Below, piece after piece: positions 22,386 through 35,500 of a stretch of DNA of 64,000 nt. The position numbers and the translations under genes are program-made. Source of the stretch: Scilla litardierei (Eukaryota; Streptophyta; Magnoliopsida; Asparagales; Asparagaceae). Where the stretch lies: contig CM061141.1 of NCBI GenBank assembly GCA_030789695.1, positions 198,465,440-198,529,439 of the forward strand. Direction: 5' to 3'. A model generated the notes under the pieces. That model was not told the origin of the DNA. It made no database searches and worked only from the letters and a program-made list of their open reading frames with translations. Within the stretch, counting starts at the first letter, position 1. Every line of letters begins with the position of its first letter.

Positions 22386-23517
22386 ATGGCAGGAAGGCGT
22401 TTCACCCATGGTGGGGGTAGTGGTGCGCTCCCTCATGATGAGGAGCCTGAGCGGGAACCCACCAGCGGTGAGATGATGCGGATGATGCTGCAGATGATGC
22501 AAGTGCAGCAGGGCGTGCTTCTGCAAGTCCAGAATGCTCCACTTGCTCGAGCTGCCCGGGCTCTTCCAGATGTTCCTCACTCTGAGCCAGGAGCGAAGCA
22601 ATTTCGGGAGCTGGGTCCCGCATATTTTGATAGTTCTGAGGGTCCTCTGGCTGTCGATGAGTGGATTCGGAATATCGAGGACAATCTGAAGATGTCCAAG
22701 GTCAACGAAGTTAGTTGGGTTGACTTGGCGAAGCGCCAGCTGAAGGATAATGCTCGGAATTGGTGGGATGCTGAAGAGAAGATGTTGGTGGAGCCGATCG
22801 TCTAGGCTACCTTCAAGGCCAGATTTGATGGTGAGTTCTTCCCGAAGGCTGCCAGGGAGGAGATGCTGCAGCGTTTTATCGATTTGAAGCAAGGGAGCTC
22901 GTCGGTGGACCATTATCACCAAGAGTTCATGAGGCTGAGTCGGTTCGCACCGAAGATGGTGCAGGACGCTGAGGAGAGAGCTCAGAGGTTCCTGCAGGGA
23001 CTCGCTTCGGAGCTCCAGAGTTTTGTGACCTCTTCTGACCGGGAGTCATATCAGAAGGTTTTGGTCGCTGCCAAGAGGCAGGAGCTACTCGTGAACCAGA
23101 GGAAGGGGTCTGTTGTTGGTGCTGGGAGGAGGCCTGTGGAACAGGCGAGAGCTGTGGTTAGACCTGGATTCAGGCCTAATCAGTCTGCTCAGTTTAAGAG
23201 GCCAGGAGGGCCTATTCTGAAGTTTTGCCATTTCTGCGACAAGCCTGGCCACGTCAAGGATCAGTGTCGGAAGTTTTTGGGCCAGTGTCTGGTTTGCGGT
23301 GATGCTTCCCATGTCGCGAAGGATTGTCGGCATGCGAATCAGCTGCGGAGGGCTCCTGTTGCAGCTCAGCCGTTGCAGCAGCGAGCGTCTGTTCCTGCTG
23401 GTCGTGGAGCAGCTCTTGTTCCGCAGGGGCAGGCTTTTCGGCAGGCTGTTCCGCCGAGGAGGCAGGCTTTTCTGATGACCGCTGCGGAGAGCGAGGCTGT
23501 GGATGAGGTTATCGCAG
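22386..23517 (+). pseudogene. gag: E1 gag, one nonsense mutation
   Basis: Gypsy gag is closely similar to the intact E2 copy. It has a retrotransposon gag capsid core after about residue 100 and two CCHC zinc knuckles near the C-terminus (CHFCDKPGHVKDQC and CLVCGDASHVAKDC). The frame is interrupted by TAG at 22803-22805 where E2 has a tryptophan codon. Without splicing the frame runs on to a stop at 23558. The coding exon is better ended at 23517, the border of the candidate gag-pol intron. Confidence 0.88.
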
Positions 23518-23630
23518 GTAATCCTCAATCTAGCTGTTACTTTCCTAGCTGGTTTTGATTGTTAGTTTGTGTTGTTTGCTTGAACATGGTTGTTTGCTAG
23601 ACTAGGGTTTGATTGTTAATTGATTGTTAG
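23518..23630 (+). other. Candidate 113-bp gag-pol intron in E1
   Basis: The borders are GCAG|GTAATC and TTGTTAG|GTGTGG, and the body is T-rich. Its length is not a multiple of three. Removing it joins gag (Val-Ile-Ala-Gly) in frame to the protease leader (Val-Val-Leu-Val) at phase 1. E2 has a segment of identical length with the same borders. It lies between gag and protease, where most Gypsy elements have a continuous frame or a frameshift. Splicing is inferred. Confidence 0.6.
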
Positions 23631-26600
23631 GTGTGGTTTTGGTGTGCACATTTCCTGCGCGAGTCCTCTTTGACTCTGGTGCATCGATGTGCATTATTTC
23701 TCGGAGCTTCGTGGAGAGACATTCCTTGTCGACGTCCCCTCTTCCAAAGAGTTAGAACATCGTCACAGGGAATGGCGTGGTCTTGGTGCATCGTGGTTGC
23801 AGTTCTTGCTCGTTGGTGGTTTGTGGACATGAGCTTTTCGCTGATTTCATTGTCCACGACGTCATCAACTATGATGCAGTTCTTGGGATGGACTGGCTTG
23901 CGAGCTTCTATGCTACGATCGACTGTCAGAGGAAGAAGGTGGTGTTCGAGATTCCCGGACATTCAGTATTTGAGTTCAGCCGTGGTAGCAGTTCGCTTGG
24001 TCCTGTCAGATTTTGGGCCAGGCCGGTGGAGGCTGTGGCTATGCAGATGGAGCTGGAGTGGCCAGCTGTGATGCGAGATTTTGGCGACGTCTTCCCCGAG
24101 GAGATGTCTGGTTTGCCGCCTGATCGAGCTCTGGAATTTTCTATTGATCTCGTTCCAGGTGCGTAGCCGATTTCGAAGGCGCCGTATCGTATGGCACCTG
24201 CAGAGTTGGAAGAGTTGCGGAAGCAGTTGGATGAGCTTTTGCAGAAGGGTTATATAAATCCTAGTGTGTCTCCGTGGGGAGCACCGGTGCTGCTGGTGAA
24301 GAAGAAGGATGGTTCACGTCGCATGTGCGTGGACTATCGGGAGTTGAATGCGGTGACCGTTAAGAATAAATACCCGTTGCCTCGCATCGATGATATTTTT
24401 GATCAGCTTGGAGGTTCGAGGGTGTTTTCTAAATTGGATTTGAGGAGTGGTTACCATCAGTTGAAGGTGAAGAAGGGAGATGTTCCGAAGACAGCGTTCA
24501 GGACGAAGTATGGACACTATGAGTTCGTGGTTATGCCTTTCGGCGTAACTAACGCGCCCGCAGTTTTCATGAATCTGATGAACCTGATTTTCTACAACTT
24601 TTTGGATAAGTTTGTCGTTATTTTTATTGACGACATTCTGATCTATTCGAAGTCGGAGGAAGAGCATGCCTCGCACTTAAGGACGGTGTTGGAGATTTTG
24701 AGGAAACATCGTTTGTATGCTAAGTTTTCGAAGTGCGAGTTTTGGCTGGATCGAGTTGCTTTTCTCGGGCATGTGGTGACTGGAGATGGTATTTCAGTGG
24801 ATCCCGAGAAAATTAGGGCCATCAGGTAGTGGCCTGTTCCGTCGTCAGCGTCTGAGATTCGGAGTTTTCTTGGACTTGCTGGTTATTATCGGCGATTCAT
24901 TAAGGAATTTTCTCGTATTGCTGAGCCGATGACCAGGTTGACGCGAAAGGATGTTGCTTTTGTTTGGTCGGGTGATTGTGAGAGTGCTTTTGGTATTCTG
25001 AAGGAGAGGTTGACGACTGCCCCTATTCTTGTTGTGCCTGATCGCAGCGGTGGATTTGAGATCTTTTGCGATGCTTCTGGCAAGGGTCTCGGTTGTGTGT
25101 TGCATCAGCACGGGCACGTTGTGGCGTATGCGTCTCGTCAGCTTAAGGTTCATGAGAAGAATTACCCGACGCATGATTTGGAGTTGGCTGACGTTGTGTT
25201 TGCTCTTAAGATTTGGAGGCACTTCCTGTTGAGTGAGAAAGTGAAGATTTTCACCGATCACAAAAGCTTGAAGTATATTTTCACTCAGAAGGAGCTCAAC
25301 ATGCGACAGCGTCGATGGTTGGAGCTTATGGCGGATTATGAGATTGATTTGCAGTATCACCCTGGCAAGGTGAATGTGGTTCCAGATGCTTTGAGTAGGC
25401 TTCCAGCGGTGATGATTTTGAACTCGCAGTGGAGATTGCAGCAGGATTTTTGCGAGTCTGGTGTGGAGATTGTTCTTCCTGGAGAGGCTTCTTCGTTGAT
25501 GTACATGCAGGTACAGTCGACGATCGTGGATCGGATTAAGGCTGGCCAGGCTGAGGATCCGAAGCTGGTGAGGATTCGGGAGCAGGTGGAAGCCGGTCTG
25601 CGGACTGACTTTTTGATTCATGAGGATGGCTCGCTGAGGTTTGGAGCCAGGTTGTGTGTGCCTGCTGGGGATATCAGAGAGGAGTTGATGGTGGAGGCAC
25701 ATAGTTCGCCGTATTCTGTGCATCCTGATGGCACCAAGATGTACCAGGATCTTCGTCTGAATTATTGGTGGCATGGTATGAAGAGGAGTGTGGCTCGGAG
25801 TGTAGCCAAGTGCTTGGTTTGCCAACAAGTGAAGGCGGAGCATCAGCGTACGGCCGGGTTGCTACAACCGCTTCCGATTCCAGAGTGGAAGTGGCAACAC
25901 ATCACTATAGATTTCGTGACTTGACTACCTCGGAGTCCGAAGCAGAATGACGCGATTTGGGTGATCGTAGATTGATTGACCAAATCTGCGCACTTTATTC
26001 CATTCCGAGTGGGACAGTCCACTAAGGCGCTAGCGAGGAGATATATGGAGGAGGTCGTGCGACTTCATGGAGTCCCCGTGAGTATCGTGTCTGACAGAGA
26101 CACGAGGTTCACATCTCAGTTCTGGAAGAGTTTGCAGAAGAGCTTGGGTACGCGTCTGAGTTTCAGCACGGCGTACCATCCGCAGACGGATGGCCAGTCC
26201 GAGAGGACGATTCAGATTTTGGAAGACATGCTGAGGGCGTGCATGTTAGATTTCAAGGGTTCGTGGGAGGACCATCTACATCTGGTAGAGTTTTCCTACA
26301 ACAACAGCTTCCAGGCGAGTATTCGCATGGCGCCTTTCGCCGCTCTTTATGGGAGGAAATGTCGATCGCCATTGAGTTGGGATGACGTTGGTGATCGGGA
26401 GCTGTTGGGACCTGAGATGATCGTGGAGGCCGTGGATATCGTCAGGAATATTCGGGAGAGGTTGAGAATTGCTCAGGACCGTTTTAAGCATTGGGCGGAT
26501 GCTAAACGTCGTCCTTTGGAGTTTCAGCCGGGCGACCATGTGTTCTTGAAGATTTCCCCGAATCGTGGTGTGATTCGTTTCAGGAAGCGTGGAAAGTTGA

Positions 26601-26953
26601 GCCCGCGATACATTGGACCGTTTGACGTTTTGGAGAGGGTTGGCGAGGTAGCTTATCGCTTGGCCTTGCCGCCGTCTTTGGAAGGAGTTCACAATGTTTT
26701 CCATGTATCGCAGCTTCGTCGATACATTAGCGATCCGTCTCATGCGGTGGATTTTTCGGAGATTACCGTTCGCCCCGATATGACGTATGACCAGCATCCA
26801 GTGCAGATTCTGGACAAGCGTCAGAAATCGCTTTGGAACAAGATTGTCAATCTTGTGAGGGTGATGTGGCGACACGGCTCACCTGGAGAGTCTACTTGGG
26901 AGAATAAGGATGAGATGCGAAAGCGTTTCCCACTTCTGTTTCCGGACTCGTGA
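23631..26953 (+). pseudogene. pol: E1 pol (PR-RT-RH-INT-chromodomain), five nonsense mutations
   Basis: Protease shows FDSGAS. RT shows FIDDIL. RNase H shows [10 protein letters not shown]. Integrase shows a CLVC zinc-binding motif, SDRD and the QSERT glutamate, then a GPF segment and a chromodomain-like tail ending FPLLFPDS. In-frame stops are at 23753-23755, 24164-24166, 24827-24829, 25922-25924 and 25973-25975. Against E2 these replace Trp, Gln, Glu, Gly and Arg codons. With the gag stop, four of six changes are C-to-T or G-to-A, as expected from deamination of methylated DNA. The copy is dead for pol. Confidence 0.9.
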
Positions 26954-26974
26954 GTATTCGGAAATTCCGAGGAC

Positions 26975-26999
26975 GGAATTTTTCTTAAGCTGGGGAGGA
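26975..26999 (+). promoter_or_regulatory. E1 polypurine tract region
   Basis: ACGGAATTTTTCTT is followed by the purine run AAGCTGGGGAGGA, immediately before the TGTAACG LTR start. It is shared with E2, E3 and E4. Confidence 0.75.
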
Positions 27000-29458
27000 T
27001 GTAACGACTGCTTTTCATGTATCTAGATTTAATATAATATAATATTTGTTTTGGTGGATTTTCTCCTCATGTGTGGTTTTCGTCTCCGTAGCTTTCATTT
27101 TCGATCGATTCGTCGTATTTTCTCGTTTCTTCCTTAGGATCGTCGATTTCGAAGTATGTCACTCGTGACGGACTTCATAACGGTCGTATCTGACTATTAG
27201 ATCAAGCCTAGGAGTCTTAGGAATCGATCCCGGGGCCCCGCGCTCCATATCGGAACTTTTTGTGCTCATTAGCCGGTATAAGAAGGGGCATCGACCGACT
27301 AGATGACGATCCAGTCGGTCGGCAATCCTTCTTGGACCGACTAGTTAGCTTTCTAAATTATTCAGGAGTTATTGTTTATCGTTATTCGGTCTAAGAACGT
27401 TGGTTGACCGACTAGGTTGCAAACTAGTCGGTCGGCAATGCTTCTTTAACCGACTAACACATCAGCTTATTTTTGTATCAGTTACTGTTTACCCTTAGTC
27501 GCTCTAAGAACGTTCATCGACCGACTAGATGCTAAACTAGTCGGTCAGCTTTTGTTCATGGACCGACTAACTCTAAATCCTATTTTCGTTCAGGAGTTAC
27601 TGTTTACACTTAGTCGGTCTGCGTTGGTCGACCGACCGACTAGTTGCCAAACTAGTCGGTCAGTGGTTGCTCTTTGACCGACTAACCAGTGTTGAAACCC
27701 TAATTTCTGGGCAGCCGCCAGCCCAACCTATTTAAACCCAACCCAAACGTTTTCTTCTTCCCCAACACGACCCAAAACCCTAAAATCTTCCCCCTTGAGC
27801 CCCTATCTTCCTCCAAGCTTCAATCCTTCATTCCAAGCCCTAAATCCATCATCCAAACCATCCATCCACTCTATCTACCTCTCATCTTCCCCAAAATCTC
27901 ACCCAAATCCATCAAAAATCCCCAAATCCCCCAAAACCCTAGTTTCCCCAAACTTCTCCATTTGCTTCCAGATCTGATCCTAGGGTTCCCGGAGTGTTTC
28001 TTCCGCCTCCTCTCGGTAAGAAATCGATCTACCGTTGTTTTTATAACCTATTTATAATTTTATGAGACCCTAATAAATTTCATGTTGTTTGGTGTTTGTT
28101 TCCCCCATAACAGCGATTTCCCCGTAGAATAGCATCCGTGAGACGAAGTGGTCGTCATCCCCGGTGCTAGGCAAGTGAAACTTGCCACTTAGGGTTTAGG
28201 CCATGTTTTTGGCCATTTGCTTGTTGTAGGCGTAAAAGAGGCTAGGCGACGAAATGATACTCGCCTAGGCGCAAATTGGGGAACTAGATTGACAACGAAG
28301 CTAGTTCCGACATTTAGCATGTTGCACAACTACCATGTCATGTTTGCTTTCCACTAACAGTACGCAAATTAATTATCATGTCATTGCATTCTTTAAGTGT
28401 TTCTGTGATTACGTAGCTTCGCTACAATGCTTGTGTTCCTGGCTCGTGTTCCAGAAGCGGGCCATGTGTTGGTTGATAGCCAATGCCCGAATTGCGTGTT
28501 CCCGGCTAGGTGCACCCCTACGCCAAATGTTTAAGAATGCGAGCTCATGTGCGGGGCAACCCCAGGCTCACTAGCTGAGCTTCATGTGCGGGGACCCTGG
28601 CTCCATTACGTGTGGGTATTGGGGGTAAGAGTTAAGCGACCAATCAACTGGGAGTCTGCCCGATCAGCAACTGCAGTGGTAAGGCGTAAACTCTGGGTTT
28701 GGGGTAGTTGTTAAGCGGCCAATCAGTGAATGTGAAACCATTCAGCTGTAAGGCGTAAACATCTACAAAACAACGTGAATAGTGAATCGATTGAGATTGA
28801 TAGTAGCGTGGCTACTCTTGTCTTGTCTTGTCCCGATGATTGTTCTCTTGTACAAATTGTCTTGCCATGTCTTGATTGTGCACTCATGTTATAACTGCCA
28901 TGTCATGCATACTAAACTGCTAGGTTGCTAGTTGCCTTACTTTCAGTTTCCTTGCCCAAGTCTTTTAGACTTGCTGACATGTGCCCCTTTACTCTTTTGG
29001 GTGACACATGTTAGATCCTGAGCCTGAGTACCATGTTGAGGACGAGGTGTTTGCTGACGCCGAGCCCGAGCTTGTGTTTGACGGGGAGTACGTGGACACT
29101 GGGGACCAGTCCTAGTGTCTTCGTTGTGTTTTACTTTTGTTAAACAGTTGTTTTGTTATCGATGCGTAGCACCTGTACTTTGTTATGTCGTTGCTTTTGT
29201 TGGCCTTGTTCTGGGCCTTTAGACTCTTTTCTTTTAGCCTGGTGGCTTTTCTGGATGTTGGACTTATTTTGATGTTGGACAATTTATGAGATGTGAATTT
29301 TATTTCAGTCTCTCCTTGCGTTATTATTGTTATTCCGTTGTGGTTACAGGGACCTGCTTATGTATTATTGACGCTTATCGGGTTTGGGGCTTCACAGCTC
29401 CACTCTCGTGCAGACCTTTTCACGTCTCGCCTCCATTTTAGGGAAGCGGGTCGTGACA
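27000..29458 (+). mobile_element. E1 3' LTR
   Basis: This complete 2.46 kb LTR is colinear with the interrupted 5' copy. It carries the GACCGACTA repeats (27291-27688), a TATTTAAA box (27729-27736), the leader intron (28016-28113) and the conserved U5-like block. GTCTC follows directly. Confidence 0.93.
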
Positions 29459-29463
29459 GTCTC

Positions 29464-29848
29464 AGAATCGGTAATGGCAGGGATGAATTTCAATGGCTAA
29501 CGAGAATGGGAAAATACGACGACGTAATGTCACAGTGGGAAACAAGCGAATCAATAGTAAGGAAAATGATCATGTAGACATGACTGGGGAAAGATATTAT
29601 GGGTCTACTACGAGGGTATCCTATAGCTGTCGGCATAAAAATATAATGTCGAAGATGATTTCAAGGTCAGGAGAAGCTTATTGAGCTAACTAATAATTTG
29701 AAATCCTAAGACGTACTAGAATTTTATAAGGAATACGGCTGGGATAGAGTTCAAAGAAGGGTGCTCTTCAGGATTAAGATTGTAATCTTATCTATGTTGT
29801 TTAGAGTGTTTTGCATATGCATGACCTACATGGGCCACCACTAAAACC
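29464..29848 (-). other. Remaining internal domain of E3
   Basis: These 385 bp, with 10709-10794, are all that lies between the E3 LTRs apart from E1. The end next to the 5' LTR (29829-29848) is homologous to the primer-site region of E1 and E2. No coding sequence is recognisable; a roughly 90-codon plus-strand ORF overlaps the E1 LTR and is not credible. Confidence 0.75.
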
Positions 29849-29910
29849 TGTCACGCCCCGCTTCCCATTGTACTTGGGAGCGAGGACGCGACGAAGGTCC
29901 GCATGTGCTT
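29849..29910 (-). mobile_element. E3 5' LTR, fragment left of E2
   Basis: It matches 6093-6154 with about one difference and ends with TGCTT, the E2 target duplication. The LTR resumes at 39842. Confidence 0.9.
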
Positions 29911-32496
29911 TGTCACGACCCGCTTCCCTAAAATGGAGGCGAGTACGTGAAAAGGTCCGCACGAGAGTGGAGCTGTGAAGCCCCAAACCCGATAAGCGTC
30001 CACAATACATAAACAGGTCCCTGTAACCACAACAGAATAACAATAATAACACAAGTAGAGACTGAAATAAAATTCCACATCTCACAAATTGTCCAACATC
30101 AACAAAAGTCCAACATCCAGAAAAGCCACCAGGCTAGAAGAAAAGAGTCTAAGGGCCCAGAACAAGGCCAACAAAAGAAACGACACAACAAAGATATAGG
30201 TGCCACGCACCGAATACAAAACGACTGTTTAACAAAAGTAAAACACAACGAAGACACTAGGACTGGTCCCCAGTGTCCACGTACACCCCGTCAAACACAA
30301 GCTTGGGCTCGGCGTCAGCAAACACCTCGTCCTCAACGAGGTACTCGGGCTCAGGATCTAACATGTGTCACCCAAAAGAGTAAAGGGGCACATGTCAGCA
30401 AGTCTAAAAGACTTGGGCAAGGAAACTCAAAGTAAGGCAACTAGCAACCTAGCAGTTTAGTATGCATGACATGGCAGTTATAACATGAGTGCACAATTTA
30501 AACATGGCAAGACAATTTGTACAAGGGGTCAATCATCGGGACAAGACAAGACAAGGCATGACAAGAGTAGCCACACTACTATCAATCTCAGTCAATTCAC
30601 ATGGTTGTAGTGTTTACGCCCTTCGCTGAATGGCTAGCATGTCAGACCGATCAGCACTAAACACAAATCACATTACACGGTTGTTTTGTAGATGTTTACG
30701 CCCTTCGCTGAATGGCATAGCATTTCAGTCCGATCGGCACTAAACACTACCCCACCCCAAAGAGTTTACGCCTTACAACTGCAGTTGTTGATCAAACAGA
30801 CTCCCAGTTGAATGGTCGCTTAACCCTCACCCCCTATACCCACACGTAATGGAGCCTAGGGTCCCTGCACATTGAGCTCAGCTAGTGAGCCTAGGGTTGC
30901 CCCGCACATGAGCTCGCATTCTCAGTTCACAATTCGATATATCGAGCGTTGGGGTTAGCAACTCATTATGCTCGCTTCTGGTCACGAGCCAGGAAACACA
31001 CAATTCGGGCATTGGCTATCAACCAACACATGGCCCGCTTCTGGAACACGAGCCAGGAACACAAGCAATGTAGCGAAGCTACGCAATCACTGAAATGCAT
31101 GGAGGATGCAATGACATGACAATTAAATTGCGTACCGATAATGGAAAGTAAACGTGACATGATAATTGTGCAACATGCTAAATGTGTTGGAACTAGCTTC
31201 GTTGTCAAGCTAGTTCCCCGATTTGCGCCTAGGCGAGTATCATTTCGTCGCCTAGCCTCTTTTACGCCTACAACAAGCAAATGGCCTAAAACATGGCCTA
31301 AACCCTAAGTGGCAAGTTTCACTTGCCTAGCACCGGGGATGACGACCACTTCGTCACACGGACGCTATCTACGGGGGAAATCGCTGTTTTGGGAGACAAT
31401 CAACAAACAACATAAAATTAATTAGGGTTTCACCAAAAATATGAATAAGTTATGAAAACAACGGTAGATCGATTTCTTACCGAGAGGAGGCGGAAGAAAC
31501 ACTCCGGGGAACCCTAGGATCAAATCTGGAAGAGATTGGGGAAGTTTGGGGAATTAGGGTTCTTGGGTGATTTTGGGGATTTGATGGATTTTGGGTGAGA
31601 TTTGAGGAAGATGAGGGATCAATGGAGTGAATGGATGGGTTGGATGATGGATTTAGGGCTTGGAATGAAGAAATGGAGCTTGGAGGAAGATGGGGGATCA
31701 ATGGGGGGATCTTAGGGTTTAGGGTCGAGTTGGGGGAGAAGAAAACGTTTGGGTTGGGTATTTATAGGCTAGGCTGGCGGCTAGGGCAAAACTAGGGTTT
31801 ACAACACTAGTTAGTCGGTCAAAGAGCAACCACTGACCGACTAGTTTGACAACTAGTCGGTCGGTCGACCAACGCAGACCGACTAAGTGTAAACAGTAGC
31901 TACAGGTGAAATTAGGATCTAGAATTAGTCGGTCCATGAACAAGTACTGACCGACTAGTTTAGCATCTAGTCGGTCGATGAACGTTCTTAGACCGACTAA
32001 GAGTAAACAGTAACTGATACCAAAAATAAGATGATGAGTTAGTCGGTTCAAGAAGCATTGACGACCGACTAGTTTGCAACCTAGTCGGTCAACCAACGTT
32101 CTTAGACCGACTAACGATAAACAGTAGCTTCAAGGAAATTTAGAAAGCTAACTAGTCGGTCCAAGAAGGATTTCCGACCGACTGGATCGTCATCTAGTCG
32201 GTCGGTGGCCCTTCTTACACCGGCTAATGAGCACCAAAAGTTCTGATACGGAGCGCGGGGCCCCGGTATCGATTCCTAAGACTTCTAGGCTTGATCTAAC
32301 AGTTAGATATGACCGTTATGAAGCCCGTCACGAATGACATACTTCGAAATCGACAATCCTAAGGAAGAAACGAGATAATACGACGAATTGATCGAAAATG
32401 AAATCTACGGAGACGAAAACCACACAAGAGGAGAAAATCCACCAAAACACATATTATATTATATTAAATCCAGATATATGAAAAGCAGTCGTTACA
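29911..32496 (-). mobile_element. E2 3' LTR
   Basis: On the plus strand it reads TGTCACGACCCGC to GCAGTCGTTACA. It carries the conserved block (30600-30840), the leader intron (31384-31480), the minus-sense TATAAATA box (31759-31766) and the GACCGACTA repeat field (31808-32214). Confidence 0.93.
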
Positions 32497-32520
32497 TCCT
32501 CCCCAACTTAAGAAAAATTC
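32497..32520 (-). promoter_or_regulatory. E2 polypurine tract region
   Basis: In minus sense a GGAATTTTTCTT block leads into AAGTTGGGGAGGA, which abuts the LTR start at 32496. Confidence 0.75.
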
Positions 32521-32542
32521 CGTCCTCGGAATTTCCAAAAAC

Positions 32543-35500
32543 TCACGAGTCCGGAAACAAAAGTGGGAAATGCTCTCGCATCTCATCCTCATTCTCCCAA
32601 GTAGACTCTCCAGGTGAACCGTGTCGCCACATCACCCTCACAAGATTGACAATTTTGTTCCGAAGCGATTTCTGACGCCTGTCCAGAATCTGCACTGGAT
32701 ACTGGTCATACGTCAAATCGGGGCGAACAGTAATCTCCGAAAAATCCACCGCATGAGATGGGTCGCTAATGTATCGACGAAGCTGCGATACATGGAAAAC
32801 ATTGTGAACTCCTTCCAAAGATGGCGGCAAGGCCAAGCGATAAGCTACCTCGCCAACCCTCTCCAAAACATCAAATGGTCCAATGTATCGCGGGCTCAAC
32901 TTCCCACGCTTCCCAAAACGAATCACACCACGATTCGGGGAAATCTTCAAGAACACATGGTCGCCCGGTTGAAACTCCAAAGGACGACGTTTAGCATCCG
33001 CCCAATGCTTAAAACGGTCCTGAGCAATCCTCAACCTCTCCCGAATATTCCTGACGATATCCACGGCCTCCACGATCATCTCAGGTCCCAACAACTCCCG
33101 ATCACCAACGTCATCCCAACTCAATGGCGATCGACATTTCCTCCCAAAAAGAGCGGCGAAAGGCGCCATGCCAATACTCGCCTGGAAGCTGTTGTTGTAA
33201 GAGAACTCCACCAAGTGTAGATGGTCCTCCCACGAACCCTTGAAATCCAACATGCACGCCCTCAGCATGTCTTCCAAAATCTGAATCGTCCTCTCGGACT
33301 GGCCATCCGTCTGCGGATGGTACGCCGTGCTGAAACTCAGACGCGTACCCAAGCTCTTCTGCAAACTCTGCCAAAACTGAGATGTGAACCTCGTGTCTCT
33401 GTCAGACACGATACTCACGGGGACTCCATGAAGTCGCACAACCTCCTCCATATATCTCCTCGCTAGCACCTCCGTGGACTGTCCCACTCGGAACGGAATG
33501 AAGTGCGCAGATTTGGTCAACCGATCTACGATCACCCAAATCGCATCATTCTGCTTCGGACTCCGAGGTAGTCCAGTCACGAAATCCATAGTGATGTGCT
33601 GCCACTTCCACTCCGGAATCAGAAGCGGTTGTAGCAACCCGGCCGTACGCTGATGCTCCGCCTTCACTTGCTGGCAAACCAAGCACTTGGCTACACTCCG
33701 AGCCACGCTCCTTTTCATGCCATGCCACCAATAATTCAGACGAAGATCCTGGTACATCTTGGTGCCACCAGGATGCACAGAATACGGCGAACTGTGTGCC
33801 TCCATCATCAGCTCCTCTCTAATATCCCCAGCCGGCACACACAACCTTGCTCCAAACCTCAGCGAGCCATCCGCATGAATCAAAAAGTCAGTCCGCAGAC
33901 CGGCTTCAACCTGCTCCCGAATCTTAACCAACTTCGGATCCTCAGCTTGGCCGGCCTTAACCCGATCCACGATCGTCGACTGTACCTGCATGTACATCAA
34001 CGACGAAGCCTCTCCAGGAAGAACAATCTCCACTCCAGACTCGCAAAAATCCTGCTGCAATCTCCACTGCGAGGTCAAAATCATCACCGCGGGAAGCCTA
34101 CTCAAAGCATCTGGAACCACATTCACCTTGCCAGGGTGATACTGCAAATCAATCTCATAATCCGCCATAAGCTCCAACCATCGACGCTGTCGCATGTTGA
34201 GCTCCTTCTGAGTGAAAATATACTTCAAGCTTTTGTGATCGGTGAAAATCTTCACTTTCTCACTCAACAAGAAGTGCCTCCAAATCTTAAGAGCAAACAC
34301 AATGGCAGCCAACTCCAAATCATGCGTCGGATAATTCTTCTCATGAACCTTAAGCTGACGAGACGCATACGCCACAACATGACCGTGCTGATGCAACACA
34401 CAACCGAGACCCTTGCCAGAAGCATCGCAAAAGATCTCAAATCCACCGCTGCGATCAGGCACAACAAGAATAGGGGCACTCGTCAACCTCTCCTTCAGAA
34501 TACCAAAAGCACTCTCGCAATCACCCGACCAAACGAAAGCAACATCCTTCCGCGTCAACTTGGTCATCGGCTCAGCAATACGGGAAAAGTCCTTGATGAA
34601 TCGCCGATAGTAACCAGCAAGTCCAAGGAAACTCCGGATCTCAGACGCAGACGACGGAACAGGCCACTCCCTGATGGCCCTAATCTTCTCGGGATCCACA
34701 GAAATTCCATCTCCAGTCACCACATGCCCCAGAAAAGCCACTCGATCCAGCCAAAACTCGCACTTCGAAAATTTAGCATACAACCGATGCTTCCTCAAAA
34801 TCTCCAATACCGTCCTTAAGTGCGAGGCATGCTCTTCCTCCGACTTCGAATAGATCAGAATGTCGTCGATAAAGATAACGACAAACTTATCCAAAAAGTC
34901 GTAGAAAATCAGGTTCATCAGATTCATGAAAACTGCGGGCGCGTTAGTTACGCCAAAAGGCATAACCACAAACTCATAGTGTCCATACTTCGTCCTGAAA
35001 GCCGTCTTCGGAACATCATCCTTCTTCACCTTCAACTGATGATAACCACTCCTCAAATCCAACTTAGAAAACACCCTCGAACCTCCAAGCTGATCAAAAA
35101 TATCATCAATGCGAGGCAACGGGTATTTATTCTTAATGGTCACCGCATTCAACTCCCGATAGTCCACGCACATGCGACGCGTACCATCCTTCTTCTTTAC
35201 CAGCAACACCGGTGCTCCCCACGGAGACACGCTAGGATTAATATAACCCTTCTGCAACAGCTCATCCAACTGTTTCCGCAACTCTTCCAATTCCGCAGGT
35301 GCCATACGATACGGCGCCTTCGAAATAGGCTGCGCACCTGGAACAAGATCGATAGAAAATTCCAGAGCTCGATCAGGCGGCAAACCAGACATCTCCTCGG
35401 GGAAGACGTCGCCAAAATCTCGCACCACAGCTGGCCATTCCAGCTCCAACTGCATAGCTACAGCCTCCACCGGCCTGGCCCGAAATCTGACAGGACCAAG

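Larger units (their letters stand above)
10795..29458 (+). mobile_element. Ty3/Gypsy chromovirus-type element E1, degenerate, with nested insertion
   Basis: The element is flanked by GTCTC (10790-10794 and 29459-29463). The 5' LTR is 10795-12834 plus 21825-22243 after removing the nested gag-only element and one TSD copy; the internal domain is 22244-26999; the 3' LTR is 27000-29458. Domain order is gag, PR, RT, RNase H, INT, then a chromodomain-like tail, and the RT/INT motifs resemble the Tekay/Del lineage. The two LTRs differ at roughly 31 sites by eye (about 1.3%). Six internal nonsense codons make it non-autonomous today. Confidence 0.93.

Noticed and set aside
31719..32096. A 125-codon ORF with repeated DRL..KLVGQ segments
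   Set aside because: Translation of the GACCGACTA repeat array in the LTR; the copy in the other LTR is disrupted by one base.
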